From NCBI GenBank assembly GCA_913056215.1, contig CAJXMN010000001.1, positions 1 through 64,000 on the forward strand: 64,000 nucleotides of DNA, read 5' to 3'. Position numbers and translations under genes: made by a program. This DNA comes from an uncultured Flavobacteriales bacterium (GTDB taxonomy: Bacteria > Bacteroidota > Bacteroidia > Flavobacteriales_D > Crocinitomicaceae). Shown here piece by piece: positions 28,413-39,300 of the stretch. Numbering within the stretch: position 1 is the first letter of the stretch; each line of letters opens with the position of its first letter. The notes beneath the pieces are model-generated. The model was not told where the DNA came from. It worked only from the letters and a program-made list of their open reading frames with translations, and made no database searches.

Positions 28413-30377
28413 TTAGCGCGTCTTCCGCTTTTTATCTTTGTTCCTCCGATCTTCCAACCACTTAGGCATCTGTTTCGAACCATTCGAAGCTGATGTTTTT
28501 TTGTTCTGATGGCCTCCTCTGCCATTATTAGATTTCTTCTGTCCAGATCTTCCAATTAGCTTCTCTATTAACTCAGGTCGATCAGCTTTCATCAATTTAT
28601 TGCGGATCCAGTTGTGGTTTTCTTTCTTGTACCAAAAGAAGAATTTGTGCTGACCTTGTTTCTCTTCCCTTGTACGAGCCGTATATACCGGTCTTAACGT
28701 GTAAGGATGAACTCCTGCATAATAGATCACTGTAGCAACTGTCATCGGTGTTGGAGTGAAGTCTTGTACCTGTTCCAACTGGAACCCCATATCTTTCGTT
28801 TCAGCAGCCAAATTCGCCATGTCTTGTTCTTCACATCCAGGATGCGATGAAATGAAATAAGGAATTAACTGTTGCTTTAATCCGTGCTTATCTTGAATCT
28901 TATCGTACTTCTCCTTAAATCGATGGAAGTACTTGAATGATGGTTTACGCATCACCCTGAGCGTTGCATCACTGGTATGTTCTGGAGCTACTTTCAATCG
29001 ACCACTGACGTGTCGTGTCACCACTTGTTCGATATACTCATCGTGGTTGTTATCCTCGTTGTTCTTGGTGATATCATCCACCAAAAGATCATAACGAATT
29101 CCACTACCGACAAAAGCTTTTTTTACTTTCGGATGCTCATCGATCTCACGATAAAGATCTGTCATATCACTGTGATTCGTATCCAGATTACTGCATACCA
29201 CCGGATGAATACAGCTTGGACTCGAGCACTTCTCACAGATGGATTCATCGATTCCTTTGAGTTTGTACATATTGGCAGAAGGACCTCCAATATCTGAAAT
29301 ATAACCGCGGAAATTCTCATCAGCAGTGACTTGTTCCACCTCCTTCATGATCGACTCCTTACTTCTCGACGCAATAAACTTTCCTTGATGAGCTGATATC
29401 GTACAGAAACTACACCCTCCAAAACATCCTCTGTGCGTATTCACCGAAAAGCGGATCATTTCGAATGCAGGGATCTGTCCTCTTTTCTTGTATTTCGGAT
29501 GAGGCATTCGTGTATATGGAAGATCAAAAGACTGATCGATCTCCTTTTCCTTCATTGTCTTATAGGGTGGATTGATCACTAAGCGTTGATCTCCCACATC
29601 TTGAACGATACGATTTGCATTCAGCTTATTTGATTCTACCTCAACTACTTTAAAATTGGCAGCATACTTCAACTTATCCTCTAAACAATCTTCATGAGAT
29701 GATAATTCAACCGTTTTCCAATTCTTGTTCTTGGGTAACTCCTCTTCTTTTGGCTGAAGAAATGCCGTTTGACTTATTGTTTTTAGTGACTCAAAGGGAA
29801 CACCCTTCTTGACTAATTTTAAAAAATCACGCAGCGGCTGATCACCCATGCCGTAAACAAGCATATCTGCTCCAGAATCAGCCAAAATACTGGGCATCAA
29901 CTTATCTGCCCAATAATCATAGTGTGTAACACGACGTAAAGAAGCTTCAATTCCTCCGATCAGAACCGGAACATCTGGATAAAGGTCTTTCAGAATCTTG
30001 GTATAAACCGTTGTCGCATAATCAGGCCTGAAACCTGACTCTCCACCAGCAGTATAGGCATCTGTAGATCGCAACCTTCTATTGGCAGTGTAATGATTCA
30101 CCATCGAATCCATACACCCTGCAGTTACCCCAAAAAAGTACTTTGGTTTTCCAAATTTTTTAAAATCCCGGAGGTCATCCTGCCAATTCGGTTGAGCTAC
30201 GATAGCGACTTTAAATCCTTCATCCTCCATGATTCTTCCGATCACAGCAGTTCCAAAGGAGGGATGATCAATATATGAGTCACCAGAGATCAAGACCACA
30301 TCGATCTCTTCCCATCCTCTTTTCTTCACCTCTTTCATTGTCAGCGGTAACCAGTCTTCTATCGGGCGCATTTCCAT
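28413..30377 (-). CDS. YgiQ-family radical SAM protein
   Basis: 654 residues. An N-terminal B12-binding-like/UPF0313 region (~residues 15-300, DVVLISGDSYIDHPSFGTAVIGR) precedes the radical SAM domain with the CxxxCxxC cluster motif in HRGCFGGCSFCTISAHQGK (~residue 320). Additional Cys residues (CEKCSSPSCIHPVVC, ~residues 370-385) are typical of the family. The C-terminal ~60 residues are basic and Gly/Asn rich. The reaction of YgiQ proteins is unknown. A TTG-N20-TACATTTG promoter ends 4 nt before the ATG; a Met two codons later is an alternative start. Confidence 0.92.
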   Translation of the reverse strand: MEMRPIEDWLPLTMKEVKKRGWEEIDVVLISGDSYIDHPSFGTAVIGRIMEDEGFKVAIVAQPNWQDDLRDFKKFGKPKYFFGVTAGCMDSMVNHYTANRRLRSTDAYTAGGESGFRPDYATTVYTKILKDLYPDVPVLIGGIEASLRRVTHYDYWADKLMPSILADSGADMLVYGMGDQPLRDFLKLVKKGVPFESLKTISQTAFLQPKEEELPKNKNWKTVELSSHEDCLEDKLKYAANFKVVEVESNKLNANRIVQDVGDQRLVINPPYKTMKEKEIDQSFDLPYTRMPHPKYKKRGQIPAFEMIRFSVNTHRGCFGGCSFCTISAHQGKFIASRSKESIMKEVEQVTADENFRGYISDIGGPSANMYKLKGIDESICEKCSSPSCIHPVVCSNLDTNHSDMTDLYREIDEHPKVKKAFVGSGIRYDLLVDDITKNNEDNNHDEYIEQVVTRHVSGRLKVAPEHTSDATLRVMRKPSFKYFHRFKEKYDKIQDKHGLKQQLIPYFISSHPGCEEQDMANLAAETKDMGFQLEQVQDFTPTPMTVATVIYYAGVHPYTLRPVYTARTREEKQGQHKFFFWYKKENHNWIRNKLMKADRPELIEKLIGRSGQKKSNNGRGGHQNKKTSASNGSKQMPKWLEDRRNKDKKRKTR

Positions 30378-30381
30378 GATG

Positions 30382-30412
30382 CAAATGTAAGACTTGGAAT
30401 CGAAGTTACCAA
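30382..30412 (-). promoter_or_regulatory. promoter of the YgiQ gene, adjoining its ATG
   Basis: Minus strand: TTG (30412-30410), 20-nt spacer, TACATTTG (30389-30382), then 4 nt (CATC) and ATG at 30377. Close to the best consensus, and it implies a leaderless or nearly leaderless mRNA. Confidence 0.6.
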
Positions 30413-30440
30413 TTTCGGGTAGCGTACTAGTGACAATTCA

Positions 30441-30476
30441 ATAAAAATCCGCACATCAAATAATGACACGCGGATC
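30441..30476 (-). terminator. terminator of the adhesin operon
   Basis: GCGGAT (30470-30475) and ATCCGC (30447-30452) form a stem; on the minus strand it is followed by TTTTTATT. It lies just after the last gene of the four-gene adhesin operon. Confidence 0.6.
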
Positions 30477-30500
30477 TTTGCGCTATTTATGAATCTATTA

Positions 30501-32402
30501 CTAGTCTTCGATCTTAATGACCTTGATCTCCGTAACTTTAAATTCAGTTCTTCTGTTGTCTTGATGCTTTTCTTCACTACAAGGAACACCATTCGTACAC
30601 TCGTTCACAGGTTTAGACTCTCCATACCCTTTCCAAGTGAGTCGTGTTCTTTCAATCCCTTGTGCAACGAGGTATTCCACCGCTGCCATTGCACGTTTAT
30701 CAGAAAGGACCATATTATAGTTGTCAGAACCTCTGGAATCTGTATGTGATCCCATTTCGATCGTGATCGATGGGTTATCCTTCAGCAGTTTTACCAATTT
30801 CTCCAGTTCTTTTGCTGCATCTTCACGGATATACGACTTGTCGAAGTCATAATATATATTCTCCAATTCAATTGGCTTATCCACAACGATCTCTTCAACC
30901 AAGAAGTCGGCGTAAAAATCATGTGAGTATTTCAAGTCTTTTGTTACGATATTGTCTGTTCTTGCGAAACAACCTTCTTTGGTACAAAGTAAAAGATACT
31001 CTTTGTTAGGTTCCAATTTGAGTTTAAACTTTCCATCAGGACCACTTTTCATTTTGATCACCTCACCTGTTTCATCATCAGTGATTTCTACAGTTACATC
31101 TTCTACTGGTGTCTTCTCCCCTTTAATATGAGCAAATCCATACAGTTGGAAAGTAGGATCATTTTTCTTGAACTCGTACATCCCGTCTTTATCGGAACGA
31201 GAGGAAGAAACGAATCCGTTCAATCCATTGTCGTCCAACTGGAAGGCAAAATCATCTGCAAACGTATTAATCGGATAGTTGAGATTTTCTGGATATGCCC
31301 AGTGGTCTCCGTGTTCATATGTAATGAACACATCCAGTCCCCCCATTGAATTGTGAGCCGTTGAAGAGAAGTACAAGGAACCATCATCATGAATATAAGG
31401 AAACATTTCATTTCCTGCTGTATTCACCTCTTTACCAATATTTTCAGGTTTGGTCCACTTTCCTTCTTTTAAATGCGCTCGATAAATATCCGTTCCACCA
31501 AAACCTCCTGGCATATCAGATACAAAATACATTGTTTTACCATCCTCAGTGATCGTTGGGTGTCCAACAGAATAATCGTCGTTATTATATGGAAACGGAG
31601 AAACATTCTTCCACTTTCCCTCAACCAATTCAGCCTTAAATATTTTAAGGTTACTCTCTTTGTCTTCATTGGCCTGAAGTCTTCTGCCTACGTAGTTACT
31701 TCTCGTAAAATATACGGTTTTTCCATCAGCACTAAAGGTTGCTGGACCATCGTGGAACGGACCATTAATACTTCCCTTCAAGGCTTCTGGGTTCAACCAG
31801 TTACCATCTGCATCCTTTTCCATGTAATAAAGATTGAGATAAGAGTTTCCTGTCCAGCTACTTTTTCTAGAGCTAAGAATGGCCTCTTTATCTGCGCTAA
31901 ACACTACGCCATCTTCATATTCTTGAGCTGCAAAAGTGTTCTCAAATCCATCGGTGATGATTGGTTCCAAATCATATAATGTTGTATCACGAAAACGCTG
32001 ACTCGTTGATTTACAACTTGACAAAAGCATCTGAGCAACCACATCATCCGGCATTACTTCAAGGTATCTTTCAAAATAAAGAATCGCTGCTTTTGGCTCA
32101 CCCATTCCCATTTTAACTCGACCGTAATTAAAGTAGTCGAATGATTTAGCAGATTCGGTATCGATAAATGTGTTATATGCTTTATGCGCTTTCTTTATTT
32201 CATTTGCATACACATAAGACCTAGCAAGTCTACGTTCAGCATGAACATTTTCTCCTTTTTTTAATGCTTTTTCATAATGCGTGATCGCTTTACTGAAAGA
32301 GAGGTTTTCATAAAATTTATCCCCTTTTCGAATATGCATATTAGCACAACTAGACAGGATTAATATCCCAATCATTAATAGTATTGAGTAGCTTTTTTTC
32401 AT
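30501..32402 (-). CDS. PorE-like lipoprotein: TPR, beta-propeller, CRD, OmpA domain
   Basis: 633 residues. A lipobox (ILILSSC, Cys ~19) marks a lipoprotein. Domains in order: TPR-like helices (~25-125, FSKAITHYEKALKKGENVHAERRLA), a PD40/WD40-like propeller (~150-405, repeated xxADGKTVYFTR / TEDGKTMYFVSD / DDGSLYFSS), a carboxypeptidase-regulatory-like domain (~415-490), and an OmpA C-terminal domain (~505-630, YYDFDKSYIREDAAKEL ... SHTDSRGSDNYN ... NRRTEF) that binds peptidoglycan. This order matches PorE of the type IX secretion system. It follows the SprF-like gene by 11 bp in the same operon as a SprB-like protein, so it probably links the outer-membrane export site to the cell wall. Confidence 0.88.
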   Translation of the reverse strand: MKKSYSILLMIGILILSSCANMHIRKGDKFYENLSFSKAITHYEKALKKGENVHAERRLARSYVYANEIKKAHKAYNTFIDTESAKSFDYFNYGRVKMGMGEPKAAILYFERYLEVMPDDVVAQMLLSSCKSTSQRFRDTTLYDLEPIITDGFENTFAAQEYEDGVVFSADKEAILSSRKSSWTGNSYLNLYYMEKDADGNWLNPEALKGSINGPFHDGPATFSADGKTVYFTRSNYVGRRLQANEDKESNLKIFKAELVEGKWKNVSPFPYNNDDYSVGHPTITEDGKTMYFVSDMPGGFGGTDIYRAHLKEGKWTKPENIGKEVNTAGNEMFPYIHDDGSLYFSSTAHNSMGGLDVFITYEHGDHWAYPENLNYPINTFADDFAFQLDDNGLNGFVSSSRSDKDGMYEFKKNDPTFQLYGFAHIKGEKTPVEDVTVEITDDETGEVIKMKSGPDGKFKLKLEPNKEYLLLCTKEGCFARTDNIVTKDLKYSHDFYADFLVEEIVVDKPIELENIYYDFDKSYIREDAAKELEKLVKLLKDNPSITIEMGSHTDSRGSDNYNMVLSDKRAMAAVEYLVAQGIERTRLTWKGYGESKPVNECTNGVPCSEEKHQDNRRTEFKVTEIKVIKIED

Positions 32403-32413
32403 ATCGTATCGTA

Positions 32414-33340
32414 TTAAAAGAATCGAGGTGTTTTAGTTTTGATCAGGTCTTTACCGAAGTCAATTCCGATCATTATTTCGTGTGAGCCATTCGAATATTT
32501 TCTCAGGTCTGAGAATGTAATATCGTAAGCGTAACCTATTCGGAAGAAGTTGTTACTTTGATATTCTAACAATATTGAAACAGCATCACCACTTCTAAAT
32601 GAGGTTCCAAACCAAAATGTTTCATTTAGTAAAAGACCGAGGTTTAAATCTGCCTGCACTGGAGCACCTGGTAGGTACTTCATAAGAACAGACGGTTTTA
32701 ACTTCAAGTTTTCATTGAGATCAAATACATAACCTCCTGTCAATAGATAGTGACGATGTAAGAAAGTGGCCTTACTTACGTCAACAGAAAAATCATTTCC
32801 TTCTTGATACCCAAGCAATGTTGGAATGGAGATTCCTGCATAATAACGATCACCATAATAATAAGCACCGAATCCAAATCTCGGTATAATGTTACTCCGC
32901 AGGTCATTTTGGAAAACAACATCATCTTCATCCCAGATCGTTAAGTCTGTCAACCTAGCACTAAACTGGTTGATACCAGCACTTACACCCAATGATAACT
33001 TGGTGTCATTACTAAACTTCAACTGGTATGAGTAGTTAGCGATAGCAGTATTCTGTGTAGAAACACCGATTTGATCGTTGTACATGACCAAACCAAGCCC
33101 CATATTCTTATCAGCGATGGGACCATCGATTGCACCAATGATCGTTCGGGGCGCCCCATCAAATGAAACCCACTGTGTACGCGCACTCAATGAACTTGTC
33201 CAGTAATCGTGCGTTCCTGCATAAGCTGGGTTGACAAAGAGTCCGTTAAACATATACTGACTCACCATCGGTTCTTGCTGTGCTCTGGAGAGTAATCCAG
33301 TCGTCAGGAGCAATCCAAGAATTAAAATTAATTTCTTCAT
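32414..33340 (-). CDS. PorP/SprF-family outer-membrane protein
   Basis: 308 residues with a signal peptide (LILGLLLTTGLLSRAQQ) and the family start QEPMVSQYMFNGLFVNPAYAGT. The rest is an outer-membrane beta-barrel, with alternating strands (VSAGINQFSARLTDLTIWD, GYQEGNDFSVDVSKA) and ending ...KTKTPRFF. PorP/SprF proteins assist secretion of surface proteins with type B T9SS signals; SprF of Flavobacterium is needed for the SprB adhesin. It lies 32 bp downstream of a SprB-like giant protein, so it is most likely that protein's dedicated partner. It binds or presents the C-terminal domain at the outer membrane (inference). Confidence 0.92.
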   Translation of the reverse strand: MKKLILILGLLLTTGLLSRAQQEPMVSQYMFNGLFVNPAYAGTHDYWTSSLSARTQWVSFDGAPRTIIGAIDGPIADKNMGLGLVMYNDQIGVSTQNTAIANYSYQLKFSNDTKLSLGVSAGINQFSARLTDLTIWDEDDVVFQNDLRSNIIPRFGFGAYYYGDRYYAGISIPTLLGYQEGNDFSVDVSKATFLHRHYLLTGGYVFDLNENLKLKPSVLMKYLPGAPVQADLNLGLLLNETFWFGTSFRSGDAVSILLEYQSNNFFRIGYAYDITFSDLRKYSNGSHEIMIGIDFGKDLIKTKTPRFF

Positions 33341-33372
33341 AACCTTTTATTTTATAGTAGTTTTAGTATTAA

Positions 33373-36300
33373 TTAATAATTACGACGCAGATCAACATAT
33401 CCCTTCAGTGTCACTGCTCCATCAGCCGTTTCAACCACTACGACCACAAAATACGTAGCGTCTGGAAGCTCATCTCCACTATTATTTCTACCGTCCCAGG
33501 TGTTGTCATAATTGTTCTTTTGATAAACAATGTTCCCCCATCTGTTAAAGACCTTCATTTCATTGCGTTCGTAAGCGTCTATTCCTCGAACCACAAAGTA
33601 GTCGTTGTCTCCATCACCATTTGGTGAAATTCCTTCAGGCATTTCCAGTGTCATTGGCTGTTCGAGAATGATTGAGGCATTTGCTACACATCCATTTTCA
33701 TCACTCACCACAACATTGTACGTTCCTGCAGGCAACCCAGATATGTCTTGAGTTGTGTCTCCAGTTGACCAGTTAAAGTCGTATGGTGCTGTTCCACCAA
33801 ACACTTCTGTCTCAATAGAACCATTTGTAGCATCGTATGGCTTCACATTGTAACCGCCGCCTAGATCAGTACTGAACAATTCAATTTCGATCGGATCAGG
33901 TTGAGTAATGGTCGTTACTAGTGTGTCTTGACATCCGAAGTTATCGGTTACAATTACTTCGTAGTCATCAGCTGCTAATCCTTGAACGGCAGCAGTTGTG
34001 TCTCCATTTGACCAATCGTAAGTATAAGGTCCGTTCCCTGTATTTACAAGTACTGTCGCCGTACCGTTATCTCTACCAGCACAAGTTAAATCTGTTGATG
34101 AAATCGATACATCAAGGTTAGATACACTACCTACTTCAGCTTCCATGACAAACGTACATCCATTATCATCTGTCAATGTCAACTCATAACTACCCGCTAC
34201 AACCGTATCAAGGTCTGCAGATGTCTCTCCATTACTCCAGTTGTAAGCGTAAGGAGCCGTTCCTCCAACTGCATCGATTGTGATTGTTCCATTTGGCGCC
34301 TCACATGTAGCAGGAGTTGATGTGTATGTCACCTGAATTGTATCTGGTTCAGCTACATCAATTGAAGACTGAACGGTACATCCATTATTATCTGTAACTG
34401 TTACATCGTATGTTCCAGCTGTTACTCCTGTAAGATCTTCATCAGTTGAGCCGTTGCTCCAGTTGAAACTGTATGGAGCTAATCCTCCATTAACTGTAAG
34501 ATCTATTTCACCGTCACTTCCTCCATTACATAGTACATCTTCTACTGTTGATGTAACCTCTAGTAGAGCTGGTTCTGCAATTGAAGCCGTATCAGCTGTT
34601 GTACATCCATTGTCATCTGTTACAAGCACGTCATACGTTCCAGGTACTAACCCTGTAAGGTCTTCAGTTGTACTTCCATTACTCCATACAAAGCTGTAAG
34701 GAGAAGTTCCATTTGTAACTGTTAAGTCCATTGAACCGTCTCCCAGTCCATTACATGAAACATCTGTTGCAATAATATCAGCTTCAGGCAATGGGAATAC
34801 TGTAACATCGAATGAGCATTGTGCCGTATTTCCATGGATATCTTCCACTTCATATGTTACTGTCGTTGTTCCTACTGGGAAGTCTGAACCACTTGGTAAA
34901 CCAGCGATCATCGTAACGTTAGCAACTCCACAATTATCATCTACTATCGGTGCTGTGTAGTTCACGATTGAATCACAAGATTCAATGTCAGCGTTACAAG
35001 ATATCGTTGGAAGCTCCGTGTCATTCACAGTAACATCAAATACACACTGTGTTACATTTCCAGCAGCATCTGTACCTGTGTAGGTTACTGTTGTAGTACC
35101 TTGTGCAAAGACATCACCAGGATTATGTGTTGAAGTTACGTTAACCGTTCCACAATTATCTGTAAATGTTGGTGGTGTCCATGATACAATACCCTGACAT
35201 TCTCCTGGGTCATTACTAACTATGATATTTGTTGGACAATCAATCACTGCTGGAGCTTGATCGTCTTCTACCACGATGTCATAAGTACATGTTGATGTAT
35301 TTCCTGCATCATCAGTTACTGTCCACTCTACTGTTGTCGTTCCGTTGTTAAACGTTACGCCATCGAGTGTTGTTCCTGTTCCAGTTGTTGCTCCAGTTAA
35401 TTCATAGTCAATTGTGATTGTTGTACAGTTATCTGTTGCTACAACATCCCACCCTGTTCCTGTATTTGTATAAGTACAAACTCCAGCATCAGCTACTACT
35501 GTTTGTGAGCCTGATACTCCACAGTCTGAAATGATCGGTGCTTGCGTATCCTCTACATTAACATTTTGAGTACACGTTGCTGTATTTCCATGAACGTCTG
35601 TTACTGTCCATGTAACTACCGTCGTTCCTACTGGGTAGATAGACGGTGCATCATTCGTTACTGATGCAACTCCACAATTATCTCCTGTTACTGGTGTTCC
35701 TAAGTTGACTCCAGAAGCATCTGCTTCACAAACGCCTGCATCAGCTACTACTGTAACATCTGGTTGACATAGGATCGTTGGGTTCTCATTGTCTTCAACT
35801 ATTACGTCGAAAGAACAAGTCGTTGAGTTTCCTGCTGCATCCACAGCTGTATAAGTAACCGTTGTTGTTCCTACAGCAAATACATCTCCGCTGTTATGTG
35901 TGCTTGTAAATGAATCCACTCCACAGTTATCCGTTGAAGTTGGTGCTGTCCATGTAACTATAGCGTTACATTCTCCTGCATCATTCGAAACCGTAATATT
36001 AGAAGGACATCCTGTAATTACAGGGTTTTCGTCATCTGTTACCGTAATATCAAATGAACATGTTATACTGTTTCCAGCATCGTCAGTAGCTGTATACGTT
36101 ACTGTAGTTGTTCCTACTGGGAAGACATCTCCACTGTTTGCAGTACTTGTAAACGTGTTTATTCCACAATTATCTGTTGCCGTTGGTGCTGTCCAGTTTA
36201 CAACTGCTCCACAAACACCAGGGTCATTCGTTACTGTTACATTTGAAGGACATCCTGCAATAGCCGGCAGCTGATCATCTTCAACAACGATGTCATAAGT

Positions 36301-39300
36301 ACATGTTGATACATTTCCTGCAACATCAGTTACCGTCCACGTTACTGTCGTTGTTCCATTGTTAAATGTTACACCGTCCAATGTCGTTCCTGTTCCAGTT
36401 GTTGCACCTGTTAAAGCGTAATCAACTGTGATCGTTGTACAGTTATCTGTAGCAACTACATCCCATCCTGTTCCAGTGTTCGTATACGTACAGCCTCCGG
36501 CATCAGCCACTACTGTCTGTGAACCCGATATACCACAGTCTGAAATGATCGGGTCTTGATCATCTTCTACTACGATGTCGTAAGTGCACGTTGATTCGTT
36601 TCCTGCAGCGTCTGTTACTGTCCACGTTACTGTCGTTGTTCCATTGTTGAATGTTACACCGTCTAGTGTTGTTCCTGTTCCAGTAGTTGCTCCTGTTAAA
36701 GCGTAATCAACTGTGATTGTTGTACAATTATCTGTCGCTGTTACGTCCCATCCTGTTCCTGTGTTTGTATATGTACATACTCCGACATCAGCCACAACTG
36801 TTTGCGATCCTGATACACCACAATCTGAGATGATCGGTAGTTCAGTATCTTCAACTACAATATCATAAGTACATGTTGATACATTACCTGCGTTATCTGT
36901 TACTGTCCACGTTACTGTTGTTGTTCCATTGTTGAATGTTACACCGTCTAATGTTGTTCCTGTTCCAGTTGTTGCTCCTGTTAAAGCGTAATCAACTGTG
37001 ATTGTTGTACAGTTATCGGTTGCAGTTACATCCCATCCTGTTCCTGTGTTCGTATACGTACATACTCCTGCATCAGCCACTACTGATTGTGAACCTGATA
37101 CGCCACAGTCTGAAATGATTGGTAGTTCAGTATCCTCAATAACAATGTCATAAGTACATGTCGATACATTGCCAGCTGCATCTGTTACTGTCCACTCCAC
37201 TGTTGTTGTTCCGTTGTTAAACGTTACTCCGTCTAATGTCGTTCCCGTTCCAGTTGTTGCGCCAGAAAGGGCATAATCAACAGTAATTGTTGTACAGTTA
37301 TCCGTCGCTGTTACGTCCCATCCTGTTCCGGTGTTCGTATACGTACAGCCTCCGGCATCAGCCACTACTGTCTGTGAACCCGATATACCACAGTCTGAAA
37401 TGATAGGGTCTTGATCATCTTCTACTACGATGTCGTAAGTGCACGTTGATTCGTTTCCTGCAGCGTCTGTTACTGTCCACTCTACTGTCGTTGTTCCGTT
37501 GTTAAACGTTACACCGTCCAATGTTGTTCCAGTTCCTGTTGTCGCTCCTGTAAGTGCATAATCAACAGTTGTCGTTGTACAGTTATCTGTTGCTGTTACG
37601 TCCCAACCTGAACCTGTGTTCGTGTAAGTACAAGTTCCCAAATCAGCCGAAACTGTTTGCGATCCTGTTACTCCACAGTCCGAGATGATCGGTAGTTCAG
37701 TATCTTCAACTACAATATCATAAGTACATGTCGATACATTTCCTGCAGCATCAGTTACTGTCCACGTTACTGTTGTTGTTCCATTGTTGAATGTTACACC
37801 GTCTAATGTTGTTCCTGTTCCTGTTGTTGCACCTGTTAAAGCGTAATCAACCGTGATCGTTGTACAGTTGTCTGTAGCAACTACATCCCATCCTGTTCCA
37901 GTGTTTGTATACGTGCATACTCCAGCGTCAGCCACTACTGTTTGTGATCCTGAAACTCCACAGTCTGAAATGATCGGTGCTTGCGTATCCTCTACATCCA
38001 CATTTTGTGTACACGTTGCTGTATTTCCGTGAACATCTGTTACCGTCCATGTTACTACCGTTGTTCCTACAGGGTAGATAGCTGGAGCATCATTCGAAAC
38101 TAATGCAACGCCACAATTATCTCCCGTTACAGGTGTTCCTAAGTTCACTCCAGAAGCATCTGCTTCACAAACGCCTGCATCAGCGACTACTGTTACATCT
38201 GGTTGACAAAGGATCGTTGGGTTTTCATTGTCTTCAACTACTACGTCGAAAGAACAAGTCGTTGAGTTTCCAGCAGCATCAACCGCTGTATAAGTAACCG
38301 TTGTTGTTCCTACGTTAAATATATCTCCACTGTTGTGTGTACTTGTGAACGAATCCACTCCACAGTTATCTGATGCAGTTGGTATAGTCCACGTTACAAC
38401 TGCCCCACAAGTTCCAGCGTCATTTGAAACTGTAATATCTGAAGGACATCCGTTAATAACTGGGTTTTCATTATCTGTTACTGTGATGTCAAACGAACAT
38501 GTCGTTACATTTCCAGCATCATCCGTTGCAGTATACGTAATTGTTGTTGTTCCTACTGGGAATACATCTCCACTGTTATGTGTACTCGTAAAGCTCGTTA
38601 CACCACAGTTGTCATTAGCTGTTGGTGCCGTCCATGTTACAGCAGCGCCACAAACTCCAGCGTCGTTTGTCGTATTCACGTTTGACGGACATCCCGCAAT
38701 TGTTGGAAGCTGATCATCTTCAACAACGATGTCATAAGTACATGTTGATACATTTCCTGCAGCATCAGTTACCGTCCACGTTACTGTCGTTGTTCCATTG
38801 TTAAATGTTACACCGTCCAATGTCGTTCCTGTTCCAGTTGTTGCACCTGTTAAAGCGTAATCAACTGTGATCGTTGTACAGTTATCTGTAGCAACTACAT
38901 CCCATCCTGTTCCAGTGTTCGTATACGTACATACTCCTGCATCAGCCACTACTGTTTGTGAACCTGATACGCCACAGTCTGAAATGATCGGGTCTTGATC
39001 GTCCTCTACTACGATATCATAAGTACATGTTGATACATTTGATGCATCATCGGTTACTGTCCACGTTACTGTTGTTGTTCCATTGTTGAATACAACTCCA
39101 TCTAGTGTTGTTCCTGTTCCAGTTGTTGCACCCGTTAAAGCGTAATCAACCGTGATCGTTGTACAATTATCTGTTGCAGTCACATCCCAACCTGATCCTG
39201 TGTTTGTATATGTACATGCTCCAGCATCAGCTACTACTATTTGTGAGCCTGATACGCCACAATCTGAAATGATCGGTGCTTCAACATCTTCTACTACGAT

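Noticed and set aside
31473..31979. 168-residue plus-strand frame opposite the PorE-like gene
   Set aside because: It lies fully antisense within a gene with clear domain content and shows no recognisable motif.
35900..38713. Plus-strand frames of ~125 residues inside the HYR array (35900-36274 and 38333-38713)
   Set aside because: They are antisense shadows of the repeated coding sequence; they resemble each other only because the repeats do.
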